From contig BCJJ01000024.1 of NCBI GenBank assembly GCA_039545355.1, positions 434,001 to 498,000 on the forward strand: a stretch of DNA of 64,000 nucleotides, read 5' to 3'. The DNA comes from Trichosporon coremiiforme. Taxonomy: Eukaryota; Basidiomycota; Tremellomycetes; Trichosporonales; Trichosporonaceae. The position numbers and the translations under genes were made by a program. Shown here piece after piece: positions 22,730 to 34,553 of this stretch. Position 1 is the first letter of the stretch, and every line of letters starts with the position of its first letter. The notes beneath the pieces were generated by a model that ran no database searches, was not told the DNA's origin, and saw nothing but the letters and a program-made list of their open reading frames with translations.

Positions 22730-24121
22730 TCACTTCGCGAGCGACTTCTCCGTCTTGTAGAACTCCTGCACGACAGGGATCGACTCGAGCTTCTCCAGAG
22801 CCTCCGGGGTGTAGTCGAGCAGAGGTCGGCGCACGCGGGCCGAGGGGTATCCGTTGTGCTTCTTGAGGAACGCCTTGGTGCCCGCGATTCCAGGCTTGAC
22901 GAACGCCGCGTCCGCACCAGCACACTGGTCCTGAAGCGCGAGAGCCTTGTTGAGGTCAGCCTTGCTGGGCTGCTCATCCGTCGCAAGCTTGTGGCTAAGT
23001 CGGAACAGCTCAGAGATGGCAGCGGGATAGACGTTAGAAAGACCCATGATGGCACCGTGGGCACGGCCGCCACCGATGGTAGGAAGGAGGAAGTCGGCGA
23101 AGCCGCCAAGGGTGAGGAAGTCCGGGGCAACGTCAGGGTTGGCACGAGGGTACTTGGCGAACGCATCGGTAGCCGTGGCCGCAGTGATGCGGGTAAGCTT
23201 TCCGACTGCTCCACAAGTGAGCTTGACACCGCAGATATTCGGGTTCTCCTGGGCGATCTCGATGATCGTGTCCGAGTCGAGATCAATACCACCAGTGGCG
23301 CCGGGGTAGTTATAGATCATGACGGGGAGGGGGGAGCCAGCAGCAACGTCGGCGAAGAACTGCTTAAGGGCCTCCTTGGTCATGGCACCCGCGAAGTAGC
23401 CCGGGGGAATGACAATTGCAATGTCGGCGCCAGCGTTGGCCGCCTGCTTGGAAAGCTCGATCGTGGACCTCGTCGAGTTGCCACCACTCAAGAGTCAGCG
23501 AATTGTCAAAGATTAAAACTTACGTTCCAGCAATGACGACCACGTCCTGGAAACCAGCCTCGTCGAGGGCACTACGCGCCTCGCGAACCAGGGTTGCCCT
23601 CTCCTCAGCAGTCAGGTGGTGAGCCTCACCCATGGAGCCGTTCACAACCGGCGCCACGCCCTGTTGAGCAAGATGGACAATGTGCTTGCGGAACGTCGGA
23701 ATATCTGTACGTCAGTCACCATGGTCTCCTCTCAGCATCGGTCACTCTCTGCCGACTCTAAACCTCTACGAAGTGTGTCGAAGCTTTCGGCTGTCATCGT
23801 TGGGATATTGGGTTGCAGCCGGTTTATCGGTGTGGCGCCTGGTGGGCAACGGTTCGGCTGCAACTACTTGGCAAAGCTGCGAGACATATGCATTGTGGCC
23901 TAACGGCCTCCAAGTTTGGCTCGGTGTCGGAAAAGGTGAGGACATTCAGGCGTGTGTAGACACTCCAGGATGCCAAGAGAAGGAGAAGACATGGTTGGGT
24001 GGGGCCGAACACCAGTGACAAACGGACACTCACCAAGCTCCTCCTGCTCGTCCATGAAAGCAGGGCTGGGCGCCCAGACACCAGGCTTGAGGACGCGCTT
24101 GTGGATACCGTTGGAGACCAT
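22730..24121 (-). CDS. DapA/HOGA-type class I aldolase
   Basis: A TIM-barrel lyase of the dihydrodipicolinate synthase family. Exons 24121-24034, 23704-23524 and 23486-22730; 1026 nt, 341 residues, in frame. The pyruvate-type binding loop reads VVNGSMGEAHHLT. The catalytic Tyr is in YNYPG (about 148) and the Schiff-base Lys in GVKLTCG (about 178). Fungi do not make lysine through DapA, so likely roles are 4-hydroxy-2-oxoglutarate aldolase (hydroxyproline breakdown) or 2-keto-3-deoxy-L-galactonate aldolase (GaaC, D-galacturonate pathway). The sequence alone does not separate these, and no pathway neighbours are present. No clear mitochondrial presequence is seen. The first intron is long (329 nt); the second ends in an unusual TTGAG. 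Confidence 0.9.
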
Positions 24122-24402
24122 ATCGAAGGGGTTGACGGGCGGGTTATGATAAGAATGAGAGTGAGTTGTGGGGACCTACGTTATAACTGCGAGGAAATAG
24201 GGGGGATGATGCCCATCGGCCCGCTCGGCCCGCAAGCCCGGCATCTCGGAGTAAGTCAGGACAATCAACTGACCCATCACGACCAACACGGATCCAAATG
24301 GCCGGTAACTCGGGCCGCGCTCCCGCCAAGCTCGGCACTCGGGGCAACAACTCTCCATGATAAAGCTCTACAGAATACATCTAAGATTACTATGTACATC
24401 AG

Positions 24403-26039
24403 TTACGCGAGTTCGGAGTAGATCTTGATCGTCTTATCAGCACCGCCTGTGATGAGGCGGGTACCCGTCTGGTCAAAGGCGGAGCAGAAAACGCCCTGAA
24501 TTGTCAGCCTACACAAGCCCCTCTTCGACTTCACTTACAGCTTCAGCATCCAGCGATCCCGGCTGCGGAATGTCTTTCAAGTGCTGGAAAGGCAGGCCGG
24601 TGGCGTAGTCCCACATGGTGAGCGTACCATTGTCCGCTGCAGTATCAGCGCTGTCTGTAGGGCATCTCAAAGACTCACCTCCCGAGAACAACACGCCTTC
24701 CTCATTGACCGACAATGTGTTCACGATGCTTTCGTGTCCGACAAAGTTGTTAACGAACGTGCCTTCCGGACACTTCCACTTCTTGATGCTGTCTGTTAGC
24801 GACTTGTATGATAGGCACAACTCACTTGTTTGTACCGGAGCTCGCCGACGCAAAGCTGTACTCGCTCGGGTGGATGGCCAGCGACCTCACCGCCTTTTTG
24901 TGGTGCGTAAGAGTCGTCATGCTCTTGCCCGCTGCAAGGTCCCACAGCCTGATCGTGCTGTCCATGCTTCCCGAAATGATCTGAGGTTCCGCTGCTTGGC
25001 ACTTCACAGATGACACGGTGTTGGTGTGTCCTGACAGCGTGAAAATGTTGGCCCTCGATCGCATATCCCAAATCCTCACACTCGCATCACGGCCTCCGGT
25101 TGCCAGAACGTCGAGAGTGGGGTGAACATCCAAAGTGTACACTCCAGAGTGGTGTCCGTGGTATTGCCTGATGACCTTGTTCGTCTCTAGGTCCCAGCAC
25201 TTGACCATCTTGTCTTCACCGGCAGAGAAGAGGTACGGGTGGCGATCCGAAACAGCCAGAGCACGAACCGTGGAGATGTGGCCGGTAAGCGAAAGCTTGA
25301 GCTCTCCGCTTGCAAGGTCCCAGATTTTGATGACACGGTCGCCAGCGCCGGTGGCGAACCACTGGTTTCCGGGGTCGACAGCGATAGCACGAACCCATCC
25401 CATGTGACCCGAGATGACTCGAGACAGCTTCCCTGTAATGTCAGTAAGCGGAAACGAACGCACGACATACACTGCGGGTGGTAGACAGGCTTGACCTCGC
25501 GGGCTTCCTTTTTCCGCATGAGAGCCTGAGACAAGCGGCTGGACGCTTGGCCGCCTTCGGCACCAAAGCCCTGCTGATGGCGGAACTTGACCAGCGACTT
25601 CGGAGCAACTGGGCCTGCAGACGGTCCCGCCTCCGCACCAGCCCCGACAGCAGGCGATCCTCCGGTAATCAGCTTTGGTCCAGCAGAAGGTCCGACAGGA
25701 CCAGGAGCCGCTCCAGCGGCCTGCGGTCGCTTCGGTCCAGCGGGGGCTTGTGTCTGGAGAATCGGCGGCAGCACTTGAACATCCTTGTATTCTCCAGCAA
25801 GACGAGTCGCAAGTTTGATCTTATTGCTGATCTGTCAGCAAAACAAACCACAGTCGAGCCTAAAACAGGCGTACGAGAGTCCTGCTAAATACTCACGCTC
25901 GGTCGAGGCCGTCTTCGGGGGTTACCAGGTCGTTGTTGTAGACTGCGCGGGTTCGCTTGGTGCTTCTCCGAACAAGTTCAGAGAGAGGGAGAGGGTTCGT
26001 TCCCTCTGAAGGCGCGCCGGAAGCGACCTCAGCAGACAT
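24403..26039 (-). CDS. PRP46: Pre-mRNA splicing factor Prp46 (PLRG1), WD40
   Basis: A core subunit of the Prp19-associated (NTC) complex in the active spliceosome. Exons 26039-25897, 25826-25471, 25432-24826, 24788-24679, 24636-24539 and 24495-24403; 1407 nt, 468 residues, in frame. The N-terminal third is low-complexity Ala/Pro/Gly after [12 protein letters not shown]. It is followed by seven WD repeats beginning at [20 protein letters not shown], with typical GH and WD pairs ([50 protein letters not shown]). The repeat spacing and the linker [11 protein letters not shown] are as in PLRG1/Prp46. The 43-nt last intron and the 42-nt one before it interrupt the final blades. Coordinates of the start rest on the ATG that gives MSAEVASG. 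Confidence 0.95.
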
Positions 26040-26422
26040 GACCGGGGAAGATTGGATGAGGTCGATAGATCTATGTTGAACCAAAGTTGTGTTCAGATTG
26101 CACTGACTTCATCGATGTTGCAATCGCGACGCGAAGCGGAACCTGATTCTCAAATGAATTAATAGCGGAACCAAATGTAGTAATTTGAGTATGACAAAGG
26201 CTAATGTCGCGCGTCGCAGCCTTTGCAATTAAGCTGCCGTATACAAGCTGAAATATGGAGGCATACAGCAGCGCACGCTTCTGAACACGGCACGTACGAG
26301 AGTGGTCAAGGACACAGGCTATCACTTATAAAAATCGTAGCCAAGCTCGCCAAGGGACATCACCAAGTGTGGGAGCAAGTACAGGAGCACAATCTATTCA
26401 TCTTAGAACTACAAAACATACA
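26040..26422. other. Intergenic between PRP46 and VTI1
   Basis: 383 bp, AT-richer than its surroundings, between the PRP46 start and the VTI1 stop, both on the minus strand. It should hold the PRP46 promoter and the VTI1 3' UTR. No other feature is seen. Confidence 0.45.
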
Positions 26423-27327
26423 CTAACTAAGCTTAGACCAGAGGATAAGAATGATGAGGAGCACGAGGATGCCGATAATGGCTCCAGTGACAATCTTCTG
26501 CTGGTACATCCTGGTCCTGTCAACATGCTGTCGATGAAGGAGATCAACTCACTTGCGAATCATCTTCTTCAGAGTACCAGAAGCGCGGTCGATGGAGCTA
26601 TCGGCCTGCAGCAGATGGTTGCGAGAGTTCTCAAGCTGCTCCCTCTGGCCACGCAGCGTGTGGAGGATGCCAGTACCGACGTCCTCCGTCTCCAGAGCCA
26701 CACGCTGGGCGTTCTCCAGTCGCCTCGACGAGTCCGTGAGCGACTCGGTTCCAGCAAGCAAGCGGGTACGCGTTGAGAAGGCCGTGTCGTCGTCCTGGTA
26801 CGGGTCATCGCCGCGGTACCCACTGCCGGATAAGAGCTCCGCTCGGTTCGACTCTGCACGGGCATCGCGCTGCTTGTCAGCTCATATTTTCTCCCCTGCA
26901 AAAACGCTCACAACACTCTTCTTGACCTTCTCCACCTCGGACTTGCTTTGAGCTAGGCGAGTCTGGAAAGTTGAACGAATAGACACTGGCATGGACGGGA
27001 TCTCGACCTCCATCTGAGCAATCTGCGATGGTAAGCGTATGCGCCACACCCACATGACATACGATCTCCTCAGATTCATCGAGATCATCGGTAACACTCT
27101 TCAGAGACGCCTTGCGAGGTTCTTCCGTCAGCGCCCGACCAGCAAATCATCGAACCACGGTGTCCGCCTTCGACGACGATACGAACCTCCTTGGAGCCCC
27201 TTGATCTCATCCAGCTTGGATCTGAGGCTGCTGAGCAGCTGCTTCAGATCCTCGTCATAGTTCTCGAACAAAGCACTGCGGATTAGAACAATCACGGACC
27301 TTGGACTTACGTCGGCGAATTGTCCAT
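26423..27327 (-). CDS. VTI1: v-SNARE Vti1
   Basis: A Qb-SNARE for Golgi-endosome-vacuole fusion steps. Exons 27327-27311, 27275-27187, 27121-27063, 27022-26912, 26869-26553 and 26516-26423; 687 nt, 228 residues, in frame. The N-terminal Habc-like part starts MDNSPTALFENYDEDLKQLL. The SNARE motif runs from about TRTRLLAGTESLTDSSRRLE to QADSSIDRASGTLKKMIRK. The zero-layer residue expected for Qb is a Gln in the TLRGQREQLENS region. One transmembrane helix ends the protein (KIVTGAIIGILVLLIILILW), making it tail-anchored. Introns are 35-65 nt; one uses GTTCGT with a GGAAG acceptor. It is divergent from HYM1 over 401 bp. Confidence 0.93.
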
Positions 27328-27728
27328 GATGGGCAGCTGTTGACAACGCTGATGGTATGCAACGCAACTTGGGATGACGCCAGTGGCCAACTGGTGGGTT
27401 GGTGGGTGGCGGGGCCCGGGAGTAAAGTGGGGGGAAAAGGTAAAGGCGTCGATCAGTTGGTAGGCCCTGGAGAGCTGACGTTTCAAGAGCAACAACATTG
27501 TTATTGACATTGCGTCGCACTAGATATCCAGCATCAACAACTCCAGTCAGGCGTCCTCGACGGCCAAACTCCGTTTCTTGCATTGTATCAAGCAATCGGC
27601 ATCAAGGGTCTTGACGGGCATTTCAATACCTCAGCGCTCCCGACCACCGCCTTCCTGCATCCAACTCCGAATAAACAACAGCAACAGAAGTAGCCTCCTG
27701 CAGTGATCTCTCTCGGTTTCGCTGCGTC
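27328..27728. promoter_or_regulatory. Shared divergent promoter of VTI1 and HYM1
   Basis: 401 bp between the two start codons. The HYM1 side has CAACAACAGCAACAG and pyrimidine-rich sequence just before the ATG. No recognised factor site. Confidence 0.45.
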
Positions 27729-29361
27729 ATGAACTTCTTCAATCGCAACCGTCAACGCTCTCCGGTAGACTCGGTCAGGGTACTCAAAGACTACATTCAG
27801 CGGTTAGACGCAGGGTCTATTGATCAACGCAAGAAGGTCAGTCTTAAGGCTCGAATTGTGATGCTACAGTCAAACAAACACGCAATACAGCTCACCAAGA
27901 GAGCGCTGTTGGCGCGACGCAATCCTTACTGACACTTAACAGACCACGGAGGAGTGCTCTCGCTTAATAGGCACCATCAAGGCGTGTCTCTGTGGGGAAG
28001 GAGACGGCGACCATTCGCCAGAAACTGTCACATTGGTCGCCAACGAGATCTACAACCAGGACTTGCTGTCGCTGTTCATCGCCCGTTTGCCAAAGCTGGA
28101 ATTTGAGGTGAGTGAGATCCTTCTGGTTGTCAAGGAGACGGTGCACAGGCCGTGATTGACTTGTCCACATCGCGCTCTTGCGAGTTCACCTCACATCAGA
28201 GCCTGCGGGACGCGGACTATCATCATGAGCGCGGTGGCTAATGGCTATCAGGCGCGCAAGGATGTCGGTCACATCTACAACACGCTACTGCGTCGGTCAA
28301 TCGGATCACGTCTGCCTACGGTAGAGTTGATTGTGAACAAGCCGGAGATCATTTTCGCTACCCTCCGAGGATACGCCGATGCGGAAGTCGCTCTCAACAC
28401 GGGCATGATCCTGAAGGAGATGCTCCGCTATGAGCCGCTGGCCAAGATCCTTCTCTACTCGGACCAGTACGTCTGCCGGCAAGGGCCGCGCTGACAACGA
28501 GGTTCTACACGTTCCCAAAGTACATCGAGGACACGACGTTCGGTATTTCGTGCGATGCGTTTGCGAACATGAAGGTATGAATTTTCGGTGTGGCAGTCCC
28601 AGCTGACGCTCGCAGGAGACACTCACGAGGCACAAACCCATGGTCGCGTCGTATCTGGACCACAACTATGACCGAGTGCGTATTTGCGGCAAGCCACAAT
28701 TACCCGTTCCTCCAATGTTGACCCATTCAGTTCTTCAACATGTACAATACACTTATCGTGTCGAACAATTATGTGACGAAACGACAATCGCTGAAGCTCC
28801 TGGGCGAGATTCTTCTCGACCGCGCAAACTACTCGATAATGACGCGGTACATTGCGTCGGAAGCCAACCTCAAATTGATGATGAACTTCTTGCGCGACCG
28901 TAGTCGAAACATCCAGTTCGAGGCGTTCCACGTTTTCAAGGTGAGTGTACGGTGTTGTCTCCATGGAAGGGAAACGGGGGACACCGTCACTCCGTTACGA
29001 TCCCGACAGTGCTGGTGATTGAGAGCAACGCTCTTATGTCCCCCGGGAGCCGCCGCTGCTTATAATGAGTTGCGGGAGACAATGCTGATGCTGCTCAGGT
29101 CTTTGTGGCAAACCCTAACAAGCCACCTGAGATTGCGAGGATTCTGCGCCGCAACAAGGACCGGCTCCTTGTGTTCTTGAAGGACTTCCACAATGACAAG
29201 GACGGTAAGTTTCCCTCTTAGGAATCGGGGCGTGCAGTTTGCTGACCAACAGACGACCAGTTCAACGACGAGAAGCAATTCTTGATTGCGCAGAGTGAGT
29301 ACATAAGGGGAGATCGCCAGTGCCGCAAACCCTGAGCTAACGTACAGTCGAACGTCTGTAA
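27729..29361 (+). CDS. HYM1: Hym1/Mo25-like scaffold protein
   Basis: Mo25 proteins are helical-repeat scaffolds that activate STE20-family kinases. In fungi Hym1 serves the RAM (regulation of Ace2 and morphogenesis) pathway. Exons 27729-27836, 27943-28107, 28252-28466, 28502-28574, 28616-28675, 28731-28940, 29099-29204, 29253-29294 and 29348-29361; 993 nt, 330 residues, in frame. Signature stretches match the family: [55 protein letters not shown] and [20 protein letters not shown], then [17 protein letters not shown] and QFNDEKQFL. The protein is close to the usual length. Three introns exceed 100 nt (106, 144, 158), more than in most genes here. The last exon is 14 nt. Confidence 0.95.
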
Positions 29362-32300
29362 TATTGTTGCCGCTCGCTCCAGATCGCCGCGGTACTGGGC
29401 GCCGTACTATCTCGGCGCCTCGGCGTCGTGGTGCGCGGAGATCCACGCGGAGATCAGCGCAGACGACGTCAGCGCAACCCCCCTCCGCCCCCACTCACAT
29501 TCATGTCCCTCATGTCACGAAGCATCATCCTTGGCCCATCCAGCGGCCAGGGCAAGCACACCCATCACACTGGCGCCAACAAGAGCGCCACCTAGCAAGC
29601 CGAGTGTCCCTGTTATTCCCTGTCCTCAAATTCAGACCCCCAGTTCCATCTCCCGCAGTGCATTCCCCAGAGAGAACACAGAGCAAAGCCGTGGCTGTAG
29701 ACGCGTAGAAACAGAGACGAGAATCAGAAAGACATGATAATGAACCTGTACAAAGCTCTCTGTGGCCCCGTTGACGTTCAGGAGAAGCGCCCGTGCTCAA
29801 GCCATGTCAGTGTGGCTTCGGAGAGGCCGATGGCCGAGCGTGCAGACACTCGAGCGACGAGCGAAGCGAGGAAGCGAGGTGAGTGTGCGGGGTCGACCAG
29901 TCACACCACAGCCGTCCACAATGGGGTGCTTCAGCCAGATCTGGAGCAAGTGGCAACGGCACGAGAAGTTTTCGTTCTCGAAAACAAACCAGTCACAGAA
30001 GTCGGGACCTGCCTTGGCACAGGCGCGAGAGAGATCTGACGGCCTTGGTGCAGCTGCCAAGATGCCGGCGGGCCTGCCGACAAGGCCCCGTGTGCCGAAC
30101 CGGGCCGGTTTGAATCTTGAACTGTTGTCCAGATTCCTAGATTTCGAGCACTGGCCACTGGCACATACGGCGCGTTTGCGCAGTACGTCTGAGCGTGTCG
30201 CAGGCGACAGCTGGAGTCAGTGCGAATGCCCCAGCGGCTCAGGTGGACACAGCATGTGCGCGGCGTGGGCCGGCGTGAGCACCCCAGACTTTCCCCAGCG
30301 GGTCCCAGCTGGGCCCAGGTGGGGTCGCACGTTGCATATCGTGAACGTCCGCGACGTGAGAAACAGTCACGGACGCCCAAACGCCAGAAGGGGGAGCACG
30401 GTCGCGCCAAAGAGGCACACGAAGCCAAGCGAAGGTACCAGCATGCCTGTCTGTCGCGCTGTCGCGTCAGAGGGCTCACAAGCTCACAGGCTGAGAGGGT
30501 TGGAGCTCGGCGGCTCAAAGGACAGCGTGTAACCTAGAGCTTCGGTCAGCGAGAGGGGCGGCGGAAAGCGCCCGATCACATCTGTGCAAGTCCGACGAGT
30601 CCGACAACTCAACAGCAGCACACGCGCAAGTATGGCATCATGCGACTGTGGGAGTGTGGGGTCACCACCCGACATGTATTGCGGGGCAAGAGATGCTGCG
30701 TCGGAGCGCAATCGGAGGAAAAGGCTCGGGTGTTGCGCGCAGTACGGGGTCGCCTCGTCAAAAACTTAAGCGGTTCCTGCCACCGGCGTGTCACTGGTCA
30801 CTGACCTCGCGTGCTTGACTGCTGGGACTGCCCTTCGGTCAACACCGACACGTACGCCCCCTCCGTGGTCCGATGCAGTGCAGAGCCGCCCGTCCTCAAA
30901 ACTCTGATGCATGCGCGTGAATTGTAACACGCTCGAGCTTCGCACCAACGAGCTTGATCGCATCGCACGACAAGGCGTCCGCTGAACCGACGGGGCAAGC
31001 GTTCTAATCATAGCCTATGTCGAACTGCCTGGGCACCTGAGCGCCGAGCGCGGACGCGGACTCGTCGACACATCGTCCAGACTCGTGCGAAGCCGTGCGA
31101 GGCGATAGGCGATGTGCGATGCCGTCGCGTCGTTGCGTTCGCTGACAGAGTCGCAGTGACGTACAGACCGTACTGCCCGTACTGACGAGCTAGCTGACAG
31201 GCGGGCCGGTAATTTTTCTTGACCCTGCGCTCGGCGTCCGGCGGCACGCGGCGTCAGCCTCTTGGACAGCGCCTCCTGGGTGAGCGATCGCCAGTTCCGA
31301 CCCGGATCTGGAAATGTAATTTCCGGTTCGAGCAGGTCTCACTTGATTACCAGTTCATAAGCAGTGTCAGCCCCTTTGAGAATCCCATGCATTAGGAATT
31401 TACGGGTCCGCGGCTTAACGTGCATTACAATGGCGATGATTACTAAGTGGCCCTCGCGTTGTTAAGGAATCAAGGGACGGAGAACAAGTTCCTGGCCCAC
31501 CAGCCAATCGTTGGGTGGCGAAAGAGCGATTTCGAATACCGCAGCCCTGTACCGCCGGACCAGTCGTACTGGCGCACAAGCTGCCGCTGCCACTTGCCGA
31601 GCGATGCCGCGCCCTTTCGCTGCCCCTTTCGTGTGCTGGCAATTTCGAATTCGCGCACAGAAGTACAAACATTCGATGCATAAGCATACCAGATAGGCAG
31701 CGCAACTGTCGCACTGCTCAGATCTGCGCGCACGCGCGCACTGGCCACACGATCAGCAGGAGGCTGTACGCACAGCCAGTGCCCACCCGTTCTGCTGGCC
31801 GCTGCTGGGAAACGGAGGAATGAATTGCGCTGCAGTCGCTGTATTCTGCCTCGGGACGACATTGCAGCATTTCTCTCACTACGGCGCTCCAAGGCTGTCT
31901 ACGGTTCAAAGGCTTGGCCCCGCAGTGGTGAATAGGCCATTACCCCAAGGCCCGCGGTACCCCGGAAGCATTATGACGGGGGTGTTTGTTGGGGCACAGG
32001 CTGGGCCCTGAGCTCTGCGGTCGGCTCCCTGGTCAAAGGTGGGGGAGGTAGGGCGGAGGAAACGCAGGCACAGCGAATCGCCAGCGACTGGGTGGGACTG
32101 GGTGGGCGATCTTTGGTCTTCATTGGCCGGCTGGCGATTGCCGGCTGCGACAGAGGCGCATCGAGGCGCCGTAAGTGGGGTCGCGAAAAAATAAAGCTCG
32201 CTTTCGTCGGCAGGCGACGGCAGAGCGTGGCAGAGACAGTGCTCGACTGGTCGTCACTCGACCCTGACCTCCCAGGGTCGCAGGAGGGGGGGGGAGGGCA

Positions 32301-32897
32301 CGAGGGCAGGAGGGCACGGCGGACGGGGGACGAGACGAGGGCATGACGAGGGCGCGGGCGCATGGGGGCGGCACGTAGGCGGCAGGCGGCGGCGTGGTGC
32401 TGGCACAGACAGGCAACACACCAGGGATTCCTTGGCCCCCAACCCCGTTCCTTCGTCACTGCCCTTGCTGCCCCGCCGTGCCTCTGCTCGGCTGTCCCAC
32501 TGAACCACCTCACTGCCCATCGGCCAGCGCCAGCATCCTCGACCTGCCTGCCCGTGATTTTTGTTGCTTTAGGTGAGCACGCTCTACAAACTGGCTCTCG
32601 ACCACGACACCCACCCAAACGGCACACGCCAGTTCACCGATCTCCTCCAGACCACATCATCATCCCGCCCGTCTAGCCCTCCCTTCATATCTCCCCTCCT
32701 CACATCTCTAGTTCCCAACTTTCCTCATCTCACATCTCTCAACTCGTGTTTGGCTCTGCCTGATTCTTTGACTGTCCCATCTCGACCTATACACTACCTC
32801 GGACTGCCTTCCTCCACCCACCACCGTCGACCACAGCTACTGAGCGCCTTCGCTTCCTCGCTGCAGTCTCGACTACACTCCCACCAGCAGCACCACC
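29362..32897. other. 3.5 kb gap without a supported gene
   Basis: The stretch 29360-29760 is probably HYM1 3' UTR. A 256-codon open frame at 29762-30532 and a 195-codon one on the opposite strand have Arg/Ser/Gly-biased composition typical of chance frames in GC-rich DNA, and I see no domain or clean splice partners. The stretch 30600-31900 has nothing I can name. From about 32640 to 32890 the plus strand is strongly pyrimidine-rich and is the likely promoter and leader of the next gene. A poly-G run lies at 32285-32297. Confidence 0.45.
32640..32890 (+). promoter_or_regulatory. CT-rich leader of the 32898 gene
   Basis: Long pyrimidine tracts (TCTCC, CTCCTC, TCTCAACTC) on the coding strand run up to the ATG at 32898, with the context CACCACCATGG. 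CT-rich tracts mark transcription start regions in many highly expressed fungal genes. Function is inferred from composition. Confidence 0.4.
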
Positions 32898-34553
32898 ATG
32901 GCCGCTGCCGTTCAGCCCCACTCTATCCTTCTCCCCTCCTCCTCTGCCATCGGCGCGGGCAACAACCCGGTCGCTCCCCCCAAGGTCGGCGTCCAGGTTC
33001 AGGCTCCTGCCGTTAATGGCGTTCCCCAGCAGAACGGCGTCCCGGCACCGGCGGTGGCCCAGCAGCCCCAGCAGCTGAACAAGCTGCCCGGCACCACTGC
33101 TCACACCGTCCAGGTGCACCGGTCTGCGGGCTCTAGCCAGGAGTCGCTCGCTTCCAATGCGGTTCCTCCCCTGTCGCCCGGCGGTAGCCAGTCGTCGACT
33201 CTCGCCGACTCGGTCAAGACCGACCACACCTGGGATGACGCCGAGACGCAGACGAACACTTCGTCTACCGCCGGCGAGCTGACCCCTCGCTCCTCCATGA
33301 TGGGCTCGCCGACGCCCAACAAGATTAGGTTTGGCAACTGTCCCGAGCGCCCTCCTGAGCTTCGCCGCCGCAACTCGATTACCCTTGGTGTCCTTGCCCG
33401 CAAGAGCATGCTCCACGCGCAGGGCACTACGCCCGGTGGCACCCGCGTCGTTAACATGACCGACGAGGAGTGGGAAGCCTACCAGAACAGGTTCCAGAAG
33501 AGCACGTGAGTATCACTTGGTCGCCGTCGAGCACGCTGGCGAAGTTGGGTTCGCCGAGCAATCTGCGTGGATATACCGCATATAGAGGCTGGGTTGCGGT
33601 CGGCAAACCCCAGAAACTCAGTCGGGCTGTGTGAGCCAATCATCCAAGCGGGGGTACAAACCGATTCCCCTAGACACACATGTGCCTGTTGGCTTTTCAG
33701 CGCGCAGCTACCCCGGCGGGCACGCTCCCACCGTAAAGGGTCGTGCATAGGGGTCTGCAGGTGTCGATCGGTCCTCGCGGTCCGCTCTCTCGGCGATCAT
33801 GCGAAAATCTGTGTGAATGAGCAACGCGCTGACCTCTGTAGCCAGGCGCCCGTCGACCTCGGAACCGTCGTCTCGTCCGGAGCCAAGAAGCTCTGGGGCA
33901 AGATGCGCCGTGGCTCCAACACCTCTGTCGGCAGCACCGCGAGCAGCGCTGCTGGTCGCGGCCGCTCCGACTCGGCGTCCTCTATGCCGGGCATGCCCAT
34001 TAGCCCGCGCGTTCGCCCTGTCGACACCGCTCCCCCCATCGAGGAGCACGTCGAGGAGGAGGAGGAGGACCGTGTGCACCTGCCCGCGCGCATGCGCACT
34101 CCCCCGCCAGGCGAGGAGACGCCCCGCGTCGGCCGATCGCCGTCGCCGCCACCGCACTCCACCTTCGACGAGGAGGACGAGGACGAGGAGGACTCGTCGT
34201 CCGACGGCGGCGACCACCGCGAGGCGGACGACGGCCACGGTCTCGACGACGCCGACCACGTCCACCGCTCGCGTCACTCGAACTCGGTCGCTGCTCTCGG
34301 ATTCGAGATCGGAGATTACAAGCGCCGTCACCCTGCTTTCGCCTCGCGCGGCTCCAGGACCTCGCTCCGCTCCCTCGTCCAGGAGCAGGACGAGGACGAG
34401 GACGCCCCGGCTCAGAGCGCGCACCCGGTGCACCCCTCGCAGGCCCCGGCTCCCGCCCCGATCATGCAGCACCCGCAGGTTCAGCCGCACCTCCAGCAGC
34501 CTGCCCCGATCATGCAACACCCGCAGCAGATCCAGCAGACGCACGCTCTCTAA
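32898..34553 (+). CDS. Ser/Pro/Gln-rich protein of unknown function
   Basis: Not recognised. Exons 32898-33505 and 33842-34553, joined across a 336-nt intron (GTGAGT, CTGAC, GTAG); 1320 nt, 439 residues, in frame. The first exon is Pro/Gln/Val-rich, then has a more conserved-looking block around PNKIRFGNCPERPPELRRR and VNMTDEEWEAYQNRFQK, which could be a short structured module. The second exon opens with VVSSGAKKLWGKMRRGS, then alternates Ser/Arg with long Glu/Asp runs. It ends in a Pro/Gln tail where PAPIMQHPQ occurs twice. RRRNSITLG and SRHSNS look like basophilic kinase sites. The Gln/Pro tail and disorder suggest a regulatory or RNA-granule protein, but that is only a guess. Codon use and the strong leader suggest high expression. 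Confidence 0.75.

Noticed and set aside
29762..30532. 256-codon plus-strand frame
   Set aside because: GC-rich chance frame: Arg/Ser/Gly bias, no recognisable motif, an opposite-strand frame of similar length, and no promoter or splice signals that fit.
31310..31345. GGTTCGAG resembling a T arm in the large gap
   Set aside because: No stem partners or A box at the right distance.
33567..33841. 5' part of the frame before the second exon of the unknown protein
   Set aside because: It is the 336-nt intron read in frame; the junction 33505/33842 keeps phase and removes it.
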